From IMG/VR virus record IMGVR_UViG_3300022848_000065, positions 1 through 24,742 of that record: 24,742 bases of DNA. One strand, given 5' to 3'. Position 1 is the stretch's first letter, and each line of letters starts with the position of its first letter. This stretch comes from a virus. Positions 1 through 7,116 of the stretch are shown here, piece by piece. A program made the position numbers and the translations under genes. Under the pieces are notes generated by a model. It did not search any database, was not told the DNA's origin, and saw only the letters and a program-made list of their open reading frames with translations.

Positions 1-795
1 CATTTGTGACTCTCGACGTGCTATCCAAATGTGTGGTGAGATAATTAATCTCGTTGGGCTCTAGGGTTACTTAGTCATAGCGTTGGGCATCAGCTTACAT
101 CTATGGAACAGTTATCTATATGCTCTTAGGAACTTAGCTGCTAGGCTGTGGAGAGAAGGCGAGAGCCTTCTCGTCTCAGAGCCCTTAACGGGAGCAGTTA
201 CCGGTTTTGGTTCAAATGTAGGTATCAAGCTACTTCTTCATACGTATACAACCAGCGTACTAGCCTTGATAAGAGGCACGGTGTTGATCCTTGTGTCGTA
301 GGATATACGCCATCATCAAGCTGATAGAAACTTTGGGTATAAAACCCTAGAGAACACACAACTGACTGGGTGTATTACGCAATACACTGCGTAGTCAGGC
401 AGTCTCTTGTATTCCTGTCTTAGTGTGTATGCTCACTAGGAGTTTATAGAGTCCCTTACGGGGACCAGACGGATATTGCAGTTATGCTCTGCTACTAGTT
501 TAGCCTAAGTAGTATGGCTTGTTTCAACCTACACAGCCCGCCGGGAGCCTGTAGGGTTATCTAATTTCTATCCGCGATGAAGGTAGATTAGAACTGTAAG
601 TTCGGGAATGTTGTTTGAGTCTTCTCTCATGGTAGGTGGCTGTATTTGAACCAGCGATCTAGATGCATACCTCTGCAGGTAAATGATACACCAAGTGTTA
701 CCGGACTACTTTACACCTACCGCAGCGTTACCTCAACGGCCTCTGGGTCTGTTATACAGTATCTTTCTGTATTACGTTTGTATTAAGCAAGGTGT
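1..795. other. Gene-free, hairpin-rich stretch (possible structured RNA)
   Basis: No convincing gene is seen on either strand; open frames are short, lack ribosome binding sites and run through hairpins. Clear inverted repeats include 8 bp around GAGA near 151-170, GTCCC/GGGAC near 450, a 7 bp GTGTATT/AATACAC stem near 371-388 and CCTACA/TGTAGG near 530-555. A tRNA-like element sits at 630-721. The stretch lies downstream of the truncated DNA polymerase gene and two tiny genes. It could be a large phage non-coding RNA, part of an intron, or decayed sequence; no canonical group I core was recognised by eye. Confidence 0.45.
630..721 (-). tRNA. tRNA-like element, non-canonical core
   Basis: On the minus strand an 8 bp acceptor-like stem (GGTAGGTG with CACCTACC) encloses a D-arm-like hairpin (AAGT/ACTT with GG in the loop) and a T-arm-like hairpin with loop TTCAAAT and one mismatched closing pair. 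At about 92 nt the length would fit a class II tRNA. No 5 bp anticodon stem with a 7-base loop can be drawn; the middle instead folds as TACCT/AGGTA. It may be a degenerate tRNA or a tRNA-like domain of a larger RNA. No amino acid is assigned. Confidence 0.35.
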
Positions 796-995
796 ATTAG
801 TCCCGCCATACATCCCTTGCTCTTATTTTTATATACCGAGCTGCGGATGTTAGTATGATAGTGCCCTTCTCGGTCATCTTAATGTTATACTCCAATGAAG
901 ATGAATGGAGTTAGTCTTAGCGAGTGTACGTCAGCGGAAGACCAATAGACGCCATTGGGCTTATATGGTATTAGCAATGCCAGGAGGAAGGTAGT

Positions 996-1103
996 TTAGT
1001 TTTTCTTAGAGTGTTCAACAGCACAGTATGTGCCTATGAACGTTATTAATATTATTAATATCCCCATAGTTAGTATAGCCTCAGCTACACCTATGCTAGA
1101 CAT
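996..1103 (-). CDS. Small membrane peptide, 35 aa
   Basis: The protein starts MSSIGVAEAI and has one hydrophobic segment (about residues 8-26) followed by a short charged tail ending HSKKN. Its ATG overlaps the TAG stop of the preceding 54-aa gene by reading the same bases in another frame, which suggests coupled translation. It is the last gene supported before the gene-free left end. No family is recognised. An internal ATG would give a 23-aa version. Confidence 0.45.
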   Translation of the reverse strand: MSSIGVAEAILTMGILIILITFIGTYCAVEHSKKN

Positions 1104-1260
1104 TAGTCAGCCAGTGGTATAGCTCAACTCCAGCTTGTACAACTAGGACTACACACATAGCTAGTAGGACTATAGGTAATAGTATTGGGTATATAGCCAG
1201 TGCTACCCCTAACAGTAGTAGTGCTGTGGTGTGTATTGCTATCATTTGAGAGTATTTCAT
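1096..1260 (-). CDS. Small two-segment membrane protein, 54 aa
   Basis: The protein starts MKYSQMIAIH and is almost wholly hydrophobic between residues 8 and 43, enough for two short membrane segments around a Tyr-Pro turn (residues 24-25), with a polar tail ELYHWLTNV. Its ATG lies one base past the stop codon of the DNA polymerase fragment (TAA A ATG), so it is probably translated by coupling to it. That placement shows that the stop at 1262-1264 is used as a gene boundary. Function unknown; tiny membrane proteins are common in early phage regions. Confidence 0.6.
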   Translation of the reverse strand: MKYSQMIAIHTTALLLLGVALAIYPILLPIVLLAMCVVLVVQAGVELYHWLTNV

Positions 1261-1261
1261 T

Positions 1262-2095
1262 TTAAACCTTTGTGCCCAGTAGGGGAATGTAACTGTTGTT
1301 AGGAAGAAACTTCCTAGTTATACTTTTCTTTTTATAGGTAAGTACCTTACCGTCTGGTAGCCATTTGGGCATAAAGGTCTTGCTTAGTTCAGTAGCTATC
1401 TCTAGCTTCTCTTTGAGAAGTTTAGTGTTAAGGGCTCTGGTCTTAGTTATATCAATATAAAATCCGTGGAATGTCTGCTCTTGGATGATTGTGCTAGCTT
1501 TATGTTCTATTGTTAGTACAGCAGCTATCGGAAAGTTTTCTTTTTGAGTCAGGTGTATAAACAGGTCTGCAGTTACCACACAATCCTGTATACAGTACGT
1601 ACAGAGGTCTTCTGTAAGTCCACCATCGAATTCATCGAAGTGCATCTTAGCGTTGCCTAGACGAGCTCCAAAGGCTCGTAAGGAGTAAGAACCCCATAAG
1701 GCTTTATCTAGGTTTAGCTCTATATCTATAGCCATTAGTTCATCTTTGCTGTAGCATAGCTTAGCGCATATGATTAAGTCTAAGGAGTTGAAGTCCAGAG
1801 TGCTAGATATTATAGGCATCCCTACACCTATAACGTTAGACATTACAACGTCATCGAATCCAATGTTGTTGAATGCTACACGAATGTCTGCAGAGTTTAA
1901 TGCAGTCATACATTCTACTAATGAACCATCTGAGTAGGTAGTCCAGTGTTCGGTATACATCTTCTTATCTATGATATTGCCATTTAGTAGTGTTACCACC
2001 CCTATACAATATATTTGGGTTAAGGCAGAGATTCCTGCATCAGTTATCCAAGGACTTTCAATGTCGTATATGGCAATTGTTTTGTCTTTAAACAT
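1262..2095 (-). CDS. T7-type DNA polymerase, exonuclease part only
   Basis: The 277-residue product matches the N-terminal proofreading domain of family A (T7 gp5-like) DNA polymerases. Exo I is DIE at 11-13, Exo II is the NNIGFDD stretch at 76-82, and Exo III is Y167-x3-D171 (YCIQD). A GSYSLRAFGARLG stretch at 135-147 matches the T7 segment between Exo II and Exo III. All metal-binding acidic residues are present, so 3'-5' exonuclease activity is plausible. Family members are about 700 residues or more; this one ends after a GFYID segment (211-215) where the polymerase thumb begins, with no palm or fingers. The polymerase part could lie beyond the left edge, be a separate gene, or be separated by an intron starting near the stop. 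The start is preceded by AAAGGACTTTA. Confidence 0.85.
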   Translation of the reverse strand: MFKDKTIAIYDIESPWITDAGISALTQIYCIGVVTLLNGNIIDKKMYTEHWTTYSDGSLVECMTALNSADIRVAFNNIGFDDVVMSNVIGVGMPIISSTLDFNSLDLIICAKLCYSKDELMAIDIELNLDKALWGSYSLRAFGARLGNAKMHFDEFDGGLTEDLCTYCIQDCVVTADLFIHLTQKENFPIAAVLTIEHKASTIIQEQTFHGFYIDITKTRALNTKLLKEKLEIATELSKTFMPKWLPDGKVLTYKKKSITRKFLPNNSYIPLLGTKV

Positions 2096-2104
2096 TAAAG
2101 TCCT

Positions 2105-2317
2105 TTATGTCAGTTTATTAAATATCCTACGTAGTAGATAGGCTCTGGTGAAGCTAAATGCTGTGAAGCTTATAGCTATACCAAAGTTGTCGTAGGTGCT
2201 CATATGTATTCCATAGAAACTAAAGATGATTGGCTGAGCTACATATACTGCTAGTAGTATACCGCTAACCGTGTTGACGAATGCTTCTATTGTTGAGTGG
2301 CGTTTACTCTGAGGCAT
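2105..2317 (-). CDS. DUF7220-like phage membrane protein, 70 aa
   Basis: The protein starts MPQSKRHSTIEA and has hydrophobic segments at about 13-34 and 45-57, ending with a basic RAYLLRRIF stretch. This pattern (SxxEAxxNxxxG near the start, RSYxLRRxF near the end) matches the small phage membrane family DUF7220 as I recall it. It sits directly upstream of the DNA polymerase exonuclease gene with a 9-base gap and overlaps the gene before it by 14 bases. Function unknown. Confidence 0.6.
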   Translation of the reverse strand: MPQSKRHSTIEAFVNTVSGILLAVYVAQPIIFSFYGIHMSTYDNFGIAISFTAFSFTRAYLLRRIFNKLT

Positions 2318-2645
2318 AGGCTGATAGTTTAGTAATAGCTTCCATCTTTGAGGAGAATGAAGCTATTGACGTTATTAATACATCAACCTCTTCATTAAGA
2401 CTAATGATAGTCTTATCCCGTTGAACAAGTTCAGCCTTAGCTGTATCTAGCTCATCCTGGAGGATATCAGTATTAACATCCTCTAACATTACATTAATAG
2501 GGTCTTGCAAGGCTATAATATCTTTCGCATAGTAGTAGGCTTTAACTAATATCTTATATAGTGTTTCATACTCTTCTGGGTTTACCAGTCCTGCAGCATC
2601 TTCTGCCTCTAGGATCTTACCTTGTAGTTCTTGTAGTTTAGTCAT
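2304..2645 (-). CDS. Coiled-coil protein, 113 aa
   Basis: The start is set at MTKLQELQGK because its ATG overlaps the end of the preceding 62-aa gene, whereas the frame upstream of it duplicates that gene's coding sequence. The product is acidic and helical with a heptad-like stretch at about 60-100 (DELDTAKAELVQRDKTI), so a coiled coil is likely. No cysteine motif or membrane segment is seen. No family is recognised; a structural or regulatory small phage protein is all that can be said. Confidence 0.6.
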   Translation of the reverse strand: MTKLQELQGKILEAEDAAGLVNPEEYETLYKILVKAYYYAKDIIALQDPINVMLEDVNTDILQDELDTAKAELVQRDKTIISLNEEVDVLITSIASFSSKMEAITKLSAYASE

Positions 2646-2826
2646 CGTAATCTCCATTTTTAATAGCATCTCTTTCATAGTCTGCTTTGTCTTGTAGACG
2701 GTTGTTAATCTCGTCTTCTGCTAGTTGCCATAGTACGTCGTAGTAGATAGCTGTAGATATGTTCAGTGGTGAGTTGTCTAGGTAGTTCAATAGTTCTTCG
2801 TAGACTTCTTGTATTTGTTCTTCCAT
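2638..2826 (-). CDS. Acidic small protein, 62 aa
   Basis: The product starts MEEQIQEVYEELL and is rich in Glu and Asp, ending NGDYDD, with no membrane segment or metal motif. It lies 2 bases after the upstream 66-aa gene and its last codons overlap the start of the coiled-coil gene. Unknown function. The tight fit on both sides and the Shine-Dalgarno-like GAAGAATAACT before the start support it as a gene. Confidence 0.55.
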   Translation of the reverse strand: MEEQIQEVYEELLNYLDNSPLNISTAIYYDVLWQLAEDEINNRLQDKADYERDAIKNGDYDD

Positions 2827-2828
2827 AG

Positions 2829-3029
2829 TTATTCTTCGTACACTATTTTATGCGTAATTCTATGCTTACGGATATGGTCTTTAGCTTCATCTAGTTTACC
2901 AAATGTATTTATACCTCTACCAGCGCCATTGCTGGCTGCCATCATAAATAGAGGCATCCACCACTTTCTATACTGTACTTCGTATCCGTTGTAGGCGTCT
3001 CTTACGATTCTGTATTTAGTTGTAAACAT
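2829..3029 (-). CDS. Conserved-type small phage protein, 66 aa
   Basis: The product starts MFTTKYRIVRDAYNGYEVQ and contains YRKWWMP (20-26) followed by GINTFGKLDEAKDHI. The pattern of GYEVQ, a WW-P stretch and NTF before a helix recurs in small phage proteins of unknown function that I recognise only by pattern. It is strongly basic and aromatic, not membrane-bound. It is preceded by AAAGGAAACAA, a good Shine-Dalgarno. Confidence 0.6.
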   Translation of the reverse strand: MFTTKYRIVRDAYNGYEVQYRKWWMPLFMMAASNGAGRGINTFGKLDEAKDHIRKHRITHKIVYEE

Positions 3030-3060
3030 TTGTTTCCTTTGATTAATAAGTTGTCAGAGA

Positions 3061-3240
3061 TTAAGCTACCTCTTGGCGCTTAAGCTCAAAAAACTCATCT
3101 ACTGCTACTGCTGCCTTAAAGGCATCTGAGTCCAGCCGTTGTGATAGAGCTTGTAGCTCTTGGGTTGATAACCCAATAGCGGAGTAGGTTAGTGATTTGC
3201 GTATGAAGGCAACTAGTTGCTGAAACTCTTGAGAGTTCAT
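3061..3240 (-). CDS. Small helical protein, 59 aa
   Basis: The product starts MNSQEFQQLVAF and is predicted helical throughout, with Gln and Leu spacing that suggests an amphipathic pair of helices and a basic end (FELKRQEVA). Its ATG overlaps the thyX stop as TAATG, so it is translationally coupled to ThyX. No family is recognised. It could be a small partner of ThyX, but only the coupling suggests this. Confidence 0.6.
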   Translation of the reverse strand: MNSQEFQQLVAFIRKSLTYSAIGLSTQELQALSQRLDSDAFKAAVAVDEFFELKRQEVA

Positions 3241-3839
3241 TACTTAGCCTTAGTAAATATAGCTAATGACTTATCATTAAATACTTCTGGGTATGGATCC
3301 TTAAGTCTATCAAATATAGCATGAGCTACCATACGTACTTCAGTTTGAGCATGCGGAGTCATTCTGAGGACAAAGAAACTCCACCAAGCTTGTAGATTAC
3401 CTGTAATGTTCATCTTTGTGGATGTGTTAGCTGGCAGTACTGCTCTTGCGTCTTCTTTCTTTACACCACTTTTTAATAGCGATGTGTAGCAGCTTAAAGC
3501 TGTATCCCAATGCCCTTGCATATAAGTTTGAGTAACTTCATCTAACCCTTCAGGCATGATGAATTTGAACTCTCCCTTATCAGCACTTACATAGCGTTTT
3601 GACTGTACCATAAAGTCTAAGTGCTTACTTCTTACTATTTGGTTTTGGCAGGCAACTGAGATACCTTCTAGTGATAATGTTACATATGCAAACCTTAAGG
3701 CAGCTAAGTGCCCGTGTCCAAATACTAGTTGATTTGTTATATCTTTACCACCAGCCTCAAGCGCTTTAGTAGCATAACATATCTTAGCCATTTCACCTAC
3801 TTGTATTTGTGGGGTTGCTAAGTGTATTGTTACTTTCAT
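3240..3839 (-). CDS. thyX: Flavin-dependent thymidylate synthase ThyX
   Basis: ThyX makes dTMP from dUMP using methylenetetrahydrofolate and reduced flavin. At 199 residues the product has the family's normal size. The ThyX motif, usually RHR-x7-S-x-R-Y, is present with the right spacing at 70-83 but reads RSK at its start and S80-K-R82-Y83 at its end. The C-terminal half has the typical PxNxxTxxxxxxNLxxxxxFxxLR run (136-159) and the PHAQTEVR motif (162-169). The degenerate RHR triad is odd, since those residues bind flavin and dUMP. It sits among small genes a short way upstream of the DNA polymerase exonuclease gene, fitting a role in supplying thymidylate for phage replication. The stop of the zinc-finger peptide gene directly abuts its ATG. 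Confidence 0.88.
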   Translation of the reverse strand: MKVTIHLATPQIQVGEMAKICYATKALEAGGKDITNQLVFGHGHLAALRFAYVTLSLEGISVACQNQIVRSKHLDFMVQSKRYVSADKGEFKFIMPEGLDEVTQTYMQGHWDTALSCYTSLLKSGVKKEDARAVLPANTSTKMNITGNLQAWWSFFVLRMTPHAQTEVRMVAHAIFDRLKDPYPEVFNDKSLAIFTKAK

Positions 3840-3995
3840 TTACTTTCCTTTATGTTTACCCACAGTGTGGTTAGCACAGTAGAATGTAGGGCCTATAAGG
3901 CCTATATGATTAGTATCAGCCTCACACACCATGAGTGCTGGAGACTTAGTTGAGACCTTCCAGTACATACAAGAGTTGCAGCGAGGAATATCCAT
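3840..3995 (-). CDS. Zinc-finger-like small protein, 51 aa
   Basis: The product starts MDIPRCNSCMYWK and has CxxC at 6-9, a further Cys near 24 and a late CANH (residues 40-43), enough for a small zinc ribbon. It ends in a basic tail (GKHKGK). Its TAA stop directly precedes the thyX ATG. Small zinc-ribbon proteins in phages often bind DNA or host polymerase, but no partner can be named here. Confidence 0.65.
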   Translation of the reverse strand: MDIPRCNSCMYWKVSTKSPALMVCEADTNHIGLIGPTFYCANHTVGKHKGK

Positions 3996-3997
3996 AG

Positions 3998-4165
3998 TTA
4001 GTCCTCTAGTTTATATATAACAGCACTAACGGCAAACCATATGTTTGCACATATGATATTACTGTGGTATGTTATTAAACTATTTGTTTCTTCTAGTCCG
4101 AAGAATGCAACTGTTAAGGCTATAATTAAGAATAGCCATCCTATTGCTAATGGTATGTGCTTCAT
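3998..4165 (-). CDS. Small membrane protein, 55 aa
   Basis: The product starts MKHIPLAIGW and has two hydrophobic stretches (about 5-22 and 34-48) separated by a polar EETNSLITYHSN turn, so a two-helix hairpin in the membrane is likely. It ends 2 bases before the zinc-finger gene. A Shine-Dalgarno-like AAGGAATTAAT precedes its ATG, and it starts within the stop region of the gene before it. Function unknown. Confidence 0.6.
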   Translation of the reverse strand: MKHIPLAIGWLFLIIALTVAFFGLEETNSLITYHSNIICANIWFAVSAVIYKLED

Positions 4166-4166
4166 A

Positions 4167-4307
4167 TTAATTCCTTACGCCATATATATGGGCTACTATT
4201 ACAGCGGTACAAACCCCTACTACATCTTTAGTATCGGTCATGTCTCCGAAGTGGTACTGCATTAGTGCTAGTGATAGCCATACAATTGCTGATAGGGTGT
4301 AAAACAT
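4167..4307 (-). CDS. Small membrane protein, 46 aa
   Basis: The product starts MFYTLSAIVWLSLA, with hydrophobic segments at about 4-16 and 29-43 and a short acidic loop (GDMTDTKD) between. Its layout repeats that of the next 55-aa protein (two short helices around a polar loop), so the two could be distant duplicates or partners. It follows the DUF6378 gene with a 1-base gap, after AAGGATTAAT. Function unknown. Confidence 0.6.
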   Translation of the reverse strand: MFYTLSAIVWLSLALMQYHFGDMTDTKDVVGVCTAVIVAHIYGVRN

Positions 4308-4308
4308 A

Positions 4309-4854
4309 TTAATCCTTATTAAGTTCGTCTACTACTAGCTGGGAATACCCAGCTATGTCACGCCAGTTGTCATCGTATAGAGGGTCACCATTTACTATAC
4401 GAGATAGTTTGTTACAGATTAGCTCTAGAGATTCTCGTATGTAAGGAGGTAACTCTGTGTAGCTTTTACCTGACTCATTTATGCCCTTTTGGAGGACTGC
4501 CTTAAGCCTTTGAGATACACCAGAAACCTTAGAGTATTCGCCATAGCGTTTACCGCGTTGAATGAGAGTTTCCTCAATAGACTGTAGTGCTTCGCCAGCG
4601 TCGTTAGTACCTACCGGCTCGTTACTCTCCACCGGTTGGTCATCCATTAGTTTGAATGTTTGGTGCCAATCTTCTTCTAACATATAATGCTCGTTTTGAT
4701 CGTCAATAATGTGTAGGTAGTTTAATACCCCACCTTCCGAATACTCGCTGGAGTACTTGTGCACTTCGTATCCTAACCCTATAGTTAGTATTGGAAGGTC
4801 GTCAACTATACTACTAGCAATAGCTACAAGTACATCACCTAGTTTAGGCAACAT
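4309..4854 (-). CDS. DUF6378-domain phage protein, 181 aa
   Basis: The C-terminal half (about 88-178) has the DUF6378 pattern: an ERGKRYGE-like start (here QRGKRYGEYSKVSGVSQRLKAVL), then LELICNKLSRIVNGDP and a D-x-WRDIAGYSQLV end. This domain is frequent in phages, with an all-helical build reminiscent of nucleotide-pyrophosphatase-like folds; its activity is not established. The N-terminal part (1-70) looks like a small beta domain and is separate, so this may be a two-domain protein. Its ATG overlaps the stop of the 272-aa gene (GTAATG). Confidence 0.7.
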   Translation of the reverse strand: MLPKLGDVLVAIASSIVDDLPILTIGLGYEVHKYSSEYSEGGVLNYLHIIDDQNEHYMLEEDWHQTFKLMDDQPVESNEPVGTNDAGEALQSIEETLIQRGKRYGEYSKVSGVSQRLKAVLQKGINESGKSYTELPPYIRESLELICNKLSRIVNGDPLYDDNWRDIAGYSQLVVDELNKD

Positions 4855-5672
4855 TACTTACTCTCTTTAGCCATCTCAGCATTGTAGCTGATAGATGGGT
4901 AGACCTCATTTACGAAGGTTTCCTTGAGAGACATTAAGTTAGTGTTAGCAGCTTCTGATGCTAGAAACTCTTCGATTGACTTAGAGGCATCTGATACATC
5001 TGATAAGAAGCGAAGGGCTTTAGAGTTTCCTGAGTCGTGGACAGATTTAGCAATGATGTTGTAGAAGGCTTTCCAGCCTTCTAGGAGGCTGTAGGCTTGT
5101 AGCATCTTCTCTAAGTATTCTGCACGCCCTGTGGTATTGATAGTTGATGCTTGTAACACATCATCGTCTGATAGGCTGTGTTCGCTTAGTAACCACTCGT
5201 TGAGGGCTTTCTTCTTCATAGCCTCTACAGAGATTGCAGCATCTGACATCTTCTTAGGAAGTACACCAGTTGTCTCAGCAGCCTTCTTAAGGTTGTCAGC
5301 AGTTAATTTGCCGAATTTAGCTAGACATACGTCTGCTAGTGCAATAGCGTCTTCAACAGAGTCTGGGATGTATTCAGCTGCTGATAGAGATAGAGCTACG
5401 TAGTACTTAGCCTTTATGGCATCTAGCACTGAGCGCTTTTGTAAGTAGCTGATGTATTTAACAGCAGTCTCTACAGTGTAATCTAAGTCGTTGATTGATT
5501 GCTCAAAGCCACCTGTTGATAGGTTTGTCTGTAGCATGAAGAAGATTTCACCTTTACCGTAGTTAAGGAGTTCTTGAGAGAATAAGTCTACTCTTCCAAG
5601 TTGTTCCTTTGCCCATGCAGTATTTATCAAATTATCCTCAGGTAAAATTACCCCCGTAGCTGATTCATTCAT
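4854..5672 (-). CDS. Helical protein of unknown function, 272 aa
   Basis: The product is predicted almost entirely helical, acidic, without cysteine motif, signal peptide or membrane segment. Alanine-rich helices lie at 105-160 (DNLKKAAETTGVLPKK, EAMKKKALNEW) and 190-240. No family is recognised. It follows the zinc-finger repeat gene after AAGGATTAACAT. Four bases upstream of its ATG lies an in-frame TAA that would end an extended version of that upstream gene. Confidence 0.65.
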   Translation of the reverse strand: MNESATGVILPEDNLINTAWAKEQLGRVDLFSQELLNYGKGEIFFMLQTNLSTGGFEQSINDLDYTVETAVKYISYLQKRSVLDAIKAKYYVALSLSAAEYIPDSVEDAIALADVCLAKFGKLTADNLKKAAETTGVLPKKMSDAAISVEAMKKKALNEWLLSEHSLSDDDVLQASTINTTGRAEYLEKMLQAYSLLEGWKAFYNIIAKSVHDSGNSKALRFLSDVSDASKSIEEFLASEAANTNLMSLKETFVNEVYPSISYNAEMAKESK

Positions 5673-5738
5673 ATGTTAATCCTTGTTTATATCTATTTTA
5701 AAGCATTCAGTTATGCCTGTACCATCAGTAAATGGTGT

Positions 5739-6773
5739 TTAACCCGTATAGGCATGTTCTTTGTTAAGTGATATGATATTCTGCTCATACTCATAAGCTT
5801 CTTTGCCTGATGAGAATTTCCATGTTGTCAAATCACTAATATTGGAGTGATCCACAGTGTTGTAACGTGTTTTTACATCAAATACTGTTATGCCCACTTT
5901 CCAACAATCTTTTATTTTAAAGTAGTAAAGCGTTGTGGGTATGTGGTGAAACCTTTTATTTGATTTTACCACACCACATCTACTACATCCATAACCATAC
6001 AGATGATTAGTAGGAGTCTGCGTGAAGTCCCCGTGTATAGGGCATGTAATAGTAACTTTTTCAACAGATAGTACATAAGAGGTATTCGCATAACAGTATT
6101 TATTACCATGCACTTTACCTGCCTGCTCTATAAAGTTAGCTGTTGAGTTTCTGGTTTTTAGCCCTCTTTCTGCAGTGACACACACTTTGCACCCCTGGCC
6201 TGTTAGGTGTGCCACTGGTGTTTGTTGAAAAGTCCCATGAACAGGGCATGTTATCACCACTTTAACAGTACCTTTAACATAGTTAGTCTCTGGGTATGTG
6301 TAATAATTACTATGTTTTACACTAGCTTTTTCGATGAATTCAGCAGTTGTATACGTAGCCTCACTATGTGTTTTCTCAATTGCACACCTAGGGCACCCAC
6401 TTCCTTGGACATGGGATGAGGCTATTTGTGAGAATACACCGTGAGTGTTGCAAATTATATCAATGCTATCAGCATCAGACGTATACTTCACTAATGAGTA
6501 GTCATACCTGTTATTGTGGATTACCTGCACCTTTAGTACAAATTCTTCTTGAGAGTGCCTTAAAGCAGCCGCTGTGGCTAAATGCCCACACTTAGGGCAT
6601 CCTTGTCCCAGCATATGCTCTTTAGGCATCTGTGTAAAAGGCCCGTGAACCCTGCATCTTATTGAGATTTTTGTTGTTCTAGTAGTTATATCACTGTTAG
6701 TGTAGTCATAGGTTTGCCCATGTGTGGTTATGAATCTTTGTAAGATATCCGCTGGTAGCAATTTTCTAGCCAT
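5739..6773 (-). CDS. Zinc-finger-repeat, GIY-YIG-like nuclease, likely cut short
   Basis: Four units with the pattern C-x2-HG-xF-x-Q-xx-x2-H-x2-G-x-GC-x2-C occur at about 40-62, 108-130, 176-198 and 244-266, each preceded by a helix ending in a Tyr-rich N-Y-Y or K-Y-D-Y stretch. Such repeats are seen in phage proteins linked to DUF723 and to homing-type nucleases. The tail has LYYFKIKDCWKVGIT (282-296) and an R-Y (303-304), resembling the start of a GIY-YIG nuclease fold. The ATG at 6773 is chosen for its GGAGGGGCTGTA ribosome site. A TAA at 5739-5741 ends it, but the same frame stays open for 20 more codons containing GTGITECF and closes at 5676-5678, four bases before the next gene. The frame therefore looks cut by one nonsense codon. 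Confidence 0.7.
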   Translation of the reverse strand: MARKLLPADILQRFITTHGQTYDYTNSDITTRTTKISIRCRVHGPFTQMPKEHMLGQGCPKCGHLATAAALRHSQEEFVLKVQVIHNNRYDYSLVKYTSDADSIDIICNTHGVFSQIASSHVQGSGCPRCAIEKTHSEATYTTAEFIEKASVKHSNYYTYPETNYVKGTVKVVITCPVHGTFQQTPVAHLTGQGCKVCVTAERGLKTRNSTANFIEQAGKVHGNKYCYANTSYVLSVEKVTITCPIHGDFTQTPTNHLYGYGCSRCGVVKSNKRFHHIPTTLYYFKIKDCWKVGITVFDVKTRYNTVDHSNISDLTTWKFSSGKEAYEYEQNIISLNKEHAYTG

Positions 6774-7063
6774 TACAGCCCCTCCCATGTCTCCATAGCG
6801 AGTTCTTTATCTCTAGGTACTAAAGTTTTAGGGTGCATCATATAATGAGACCTCTTAATTCTACGTACTAAGCCTTTAGCTGTTAGGGTCTTAATGCCTT
6901 TAATAAACTTATTAGCATCTGCACTGCTCATATCAGTAGTCTTAATAACTACTGAACCTATTGAGGACTCTGGTGTCCAGCTATGTACTATACCTGCTAT
7001 TACGAATTGCTCCGCTTTATCCATTTGTGTCATCTTTAAGATGAAGTCTTTACATGTTTCCAT
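6773..7063 (-). CDS. Winged-helix DNA-binding-like protein, 96 aa
   Basis: The second half (about 50-82) reads FIKGIKTLTAKGLVRRIKRSHYMMHP. This is the recognition helix and wing pattern of winged-helix proteins, and the Y-M-x-x-P ending is typical of plasmid and phage replication or regulatory proteins. It probably binds DNA as a regulator or replication accessory. It is the first gene after a near-consensus sigma-70 promoter at 7088-7116, with AAAGGATACAT before its ATG. Its stop overlaps the start of the zinc-finger nuclease gene (TAATG), so the two form one operon. Confidence 0.6.
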   Translation of the reverse strand: METCKDFILKMTQMDKAEQFVIAGIVHSWTPESSIGSVVIKTTDMSSADANKFIKGIKTLTAKGLVRRIKRSHYMMHPKTLVPRDKELAMETWEGL

Positions 7064-7087
7064 ATGTATCCTTTAATTTAATAGTGA

Positions 7088-7116
7088 AGTATACTATGTT
7101 TAACTACTGAAGTCAA
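7088..7116 (-). promoter_or_regulatory. Sigma-70 promoter
   Basis: On the minus strand a -35 box TTGACT and a -10 box TATACT are separated by exactly 17 bases. The -10 ends about 25 bases upstream of the winged-helix gene's ATG. This is the best host-type promoter in the window and differs completely from the hairpin elements of the early region. Confidence 0.75.

Noticed and set aside
83-301. 72-codon plus-strand frame
   Set aside because: It starts with TTG without a ribosome site, runs through strong hairpins and opposes all other genes.
1-795. Group I intron core
   Set aside because: Matches to the P7-type sequence (TAGTCC and GACTA) occur but in the wrong order on both strands.
797-877. 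26-codon minus frame beginning MTEKGTIILTS
   Set aside because: No ribosome site at a usual distance and not coupled to a neighbour; too weak to list as a gene.
4041-4265. 74-codon plus-strand frame
   Set aside because: It is the shadow of two well-spaced small membrane genes on the minus strand.
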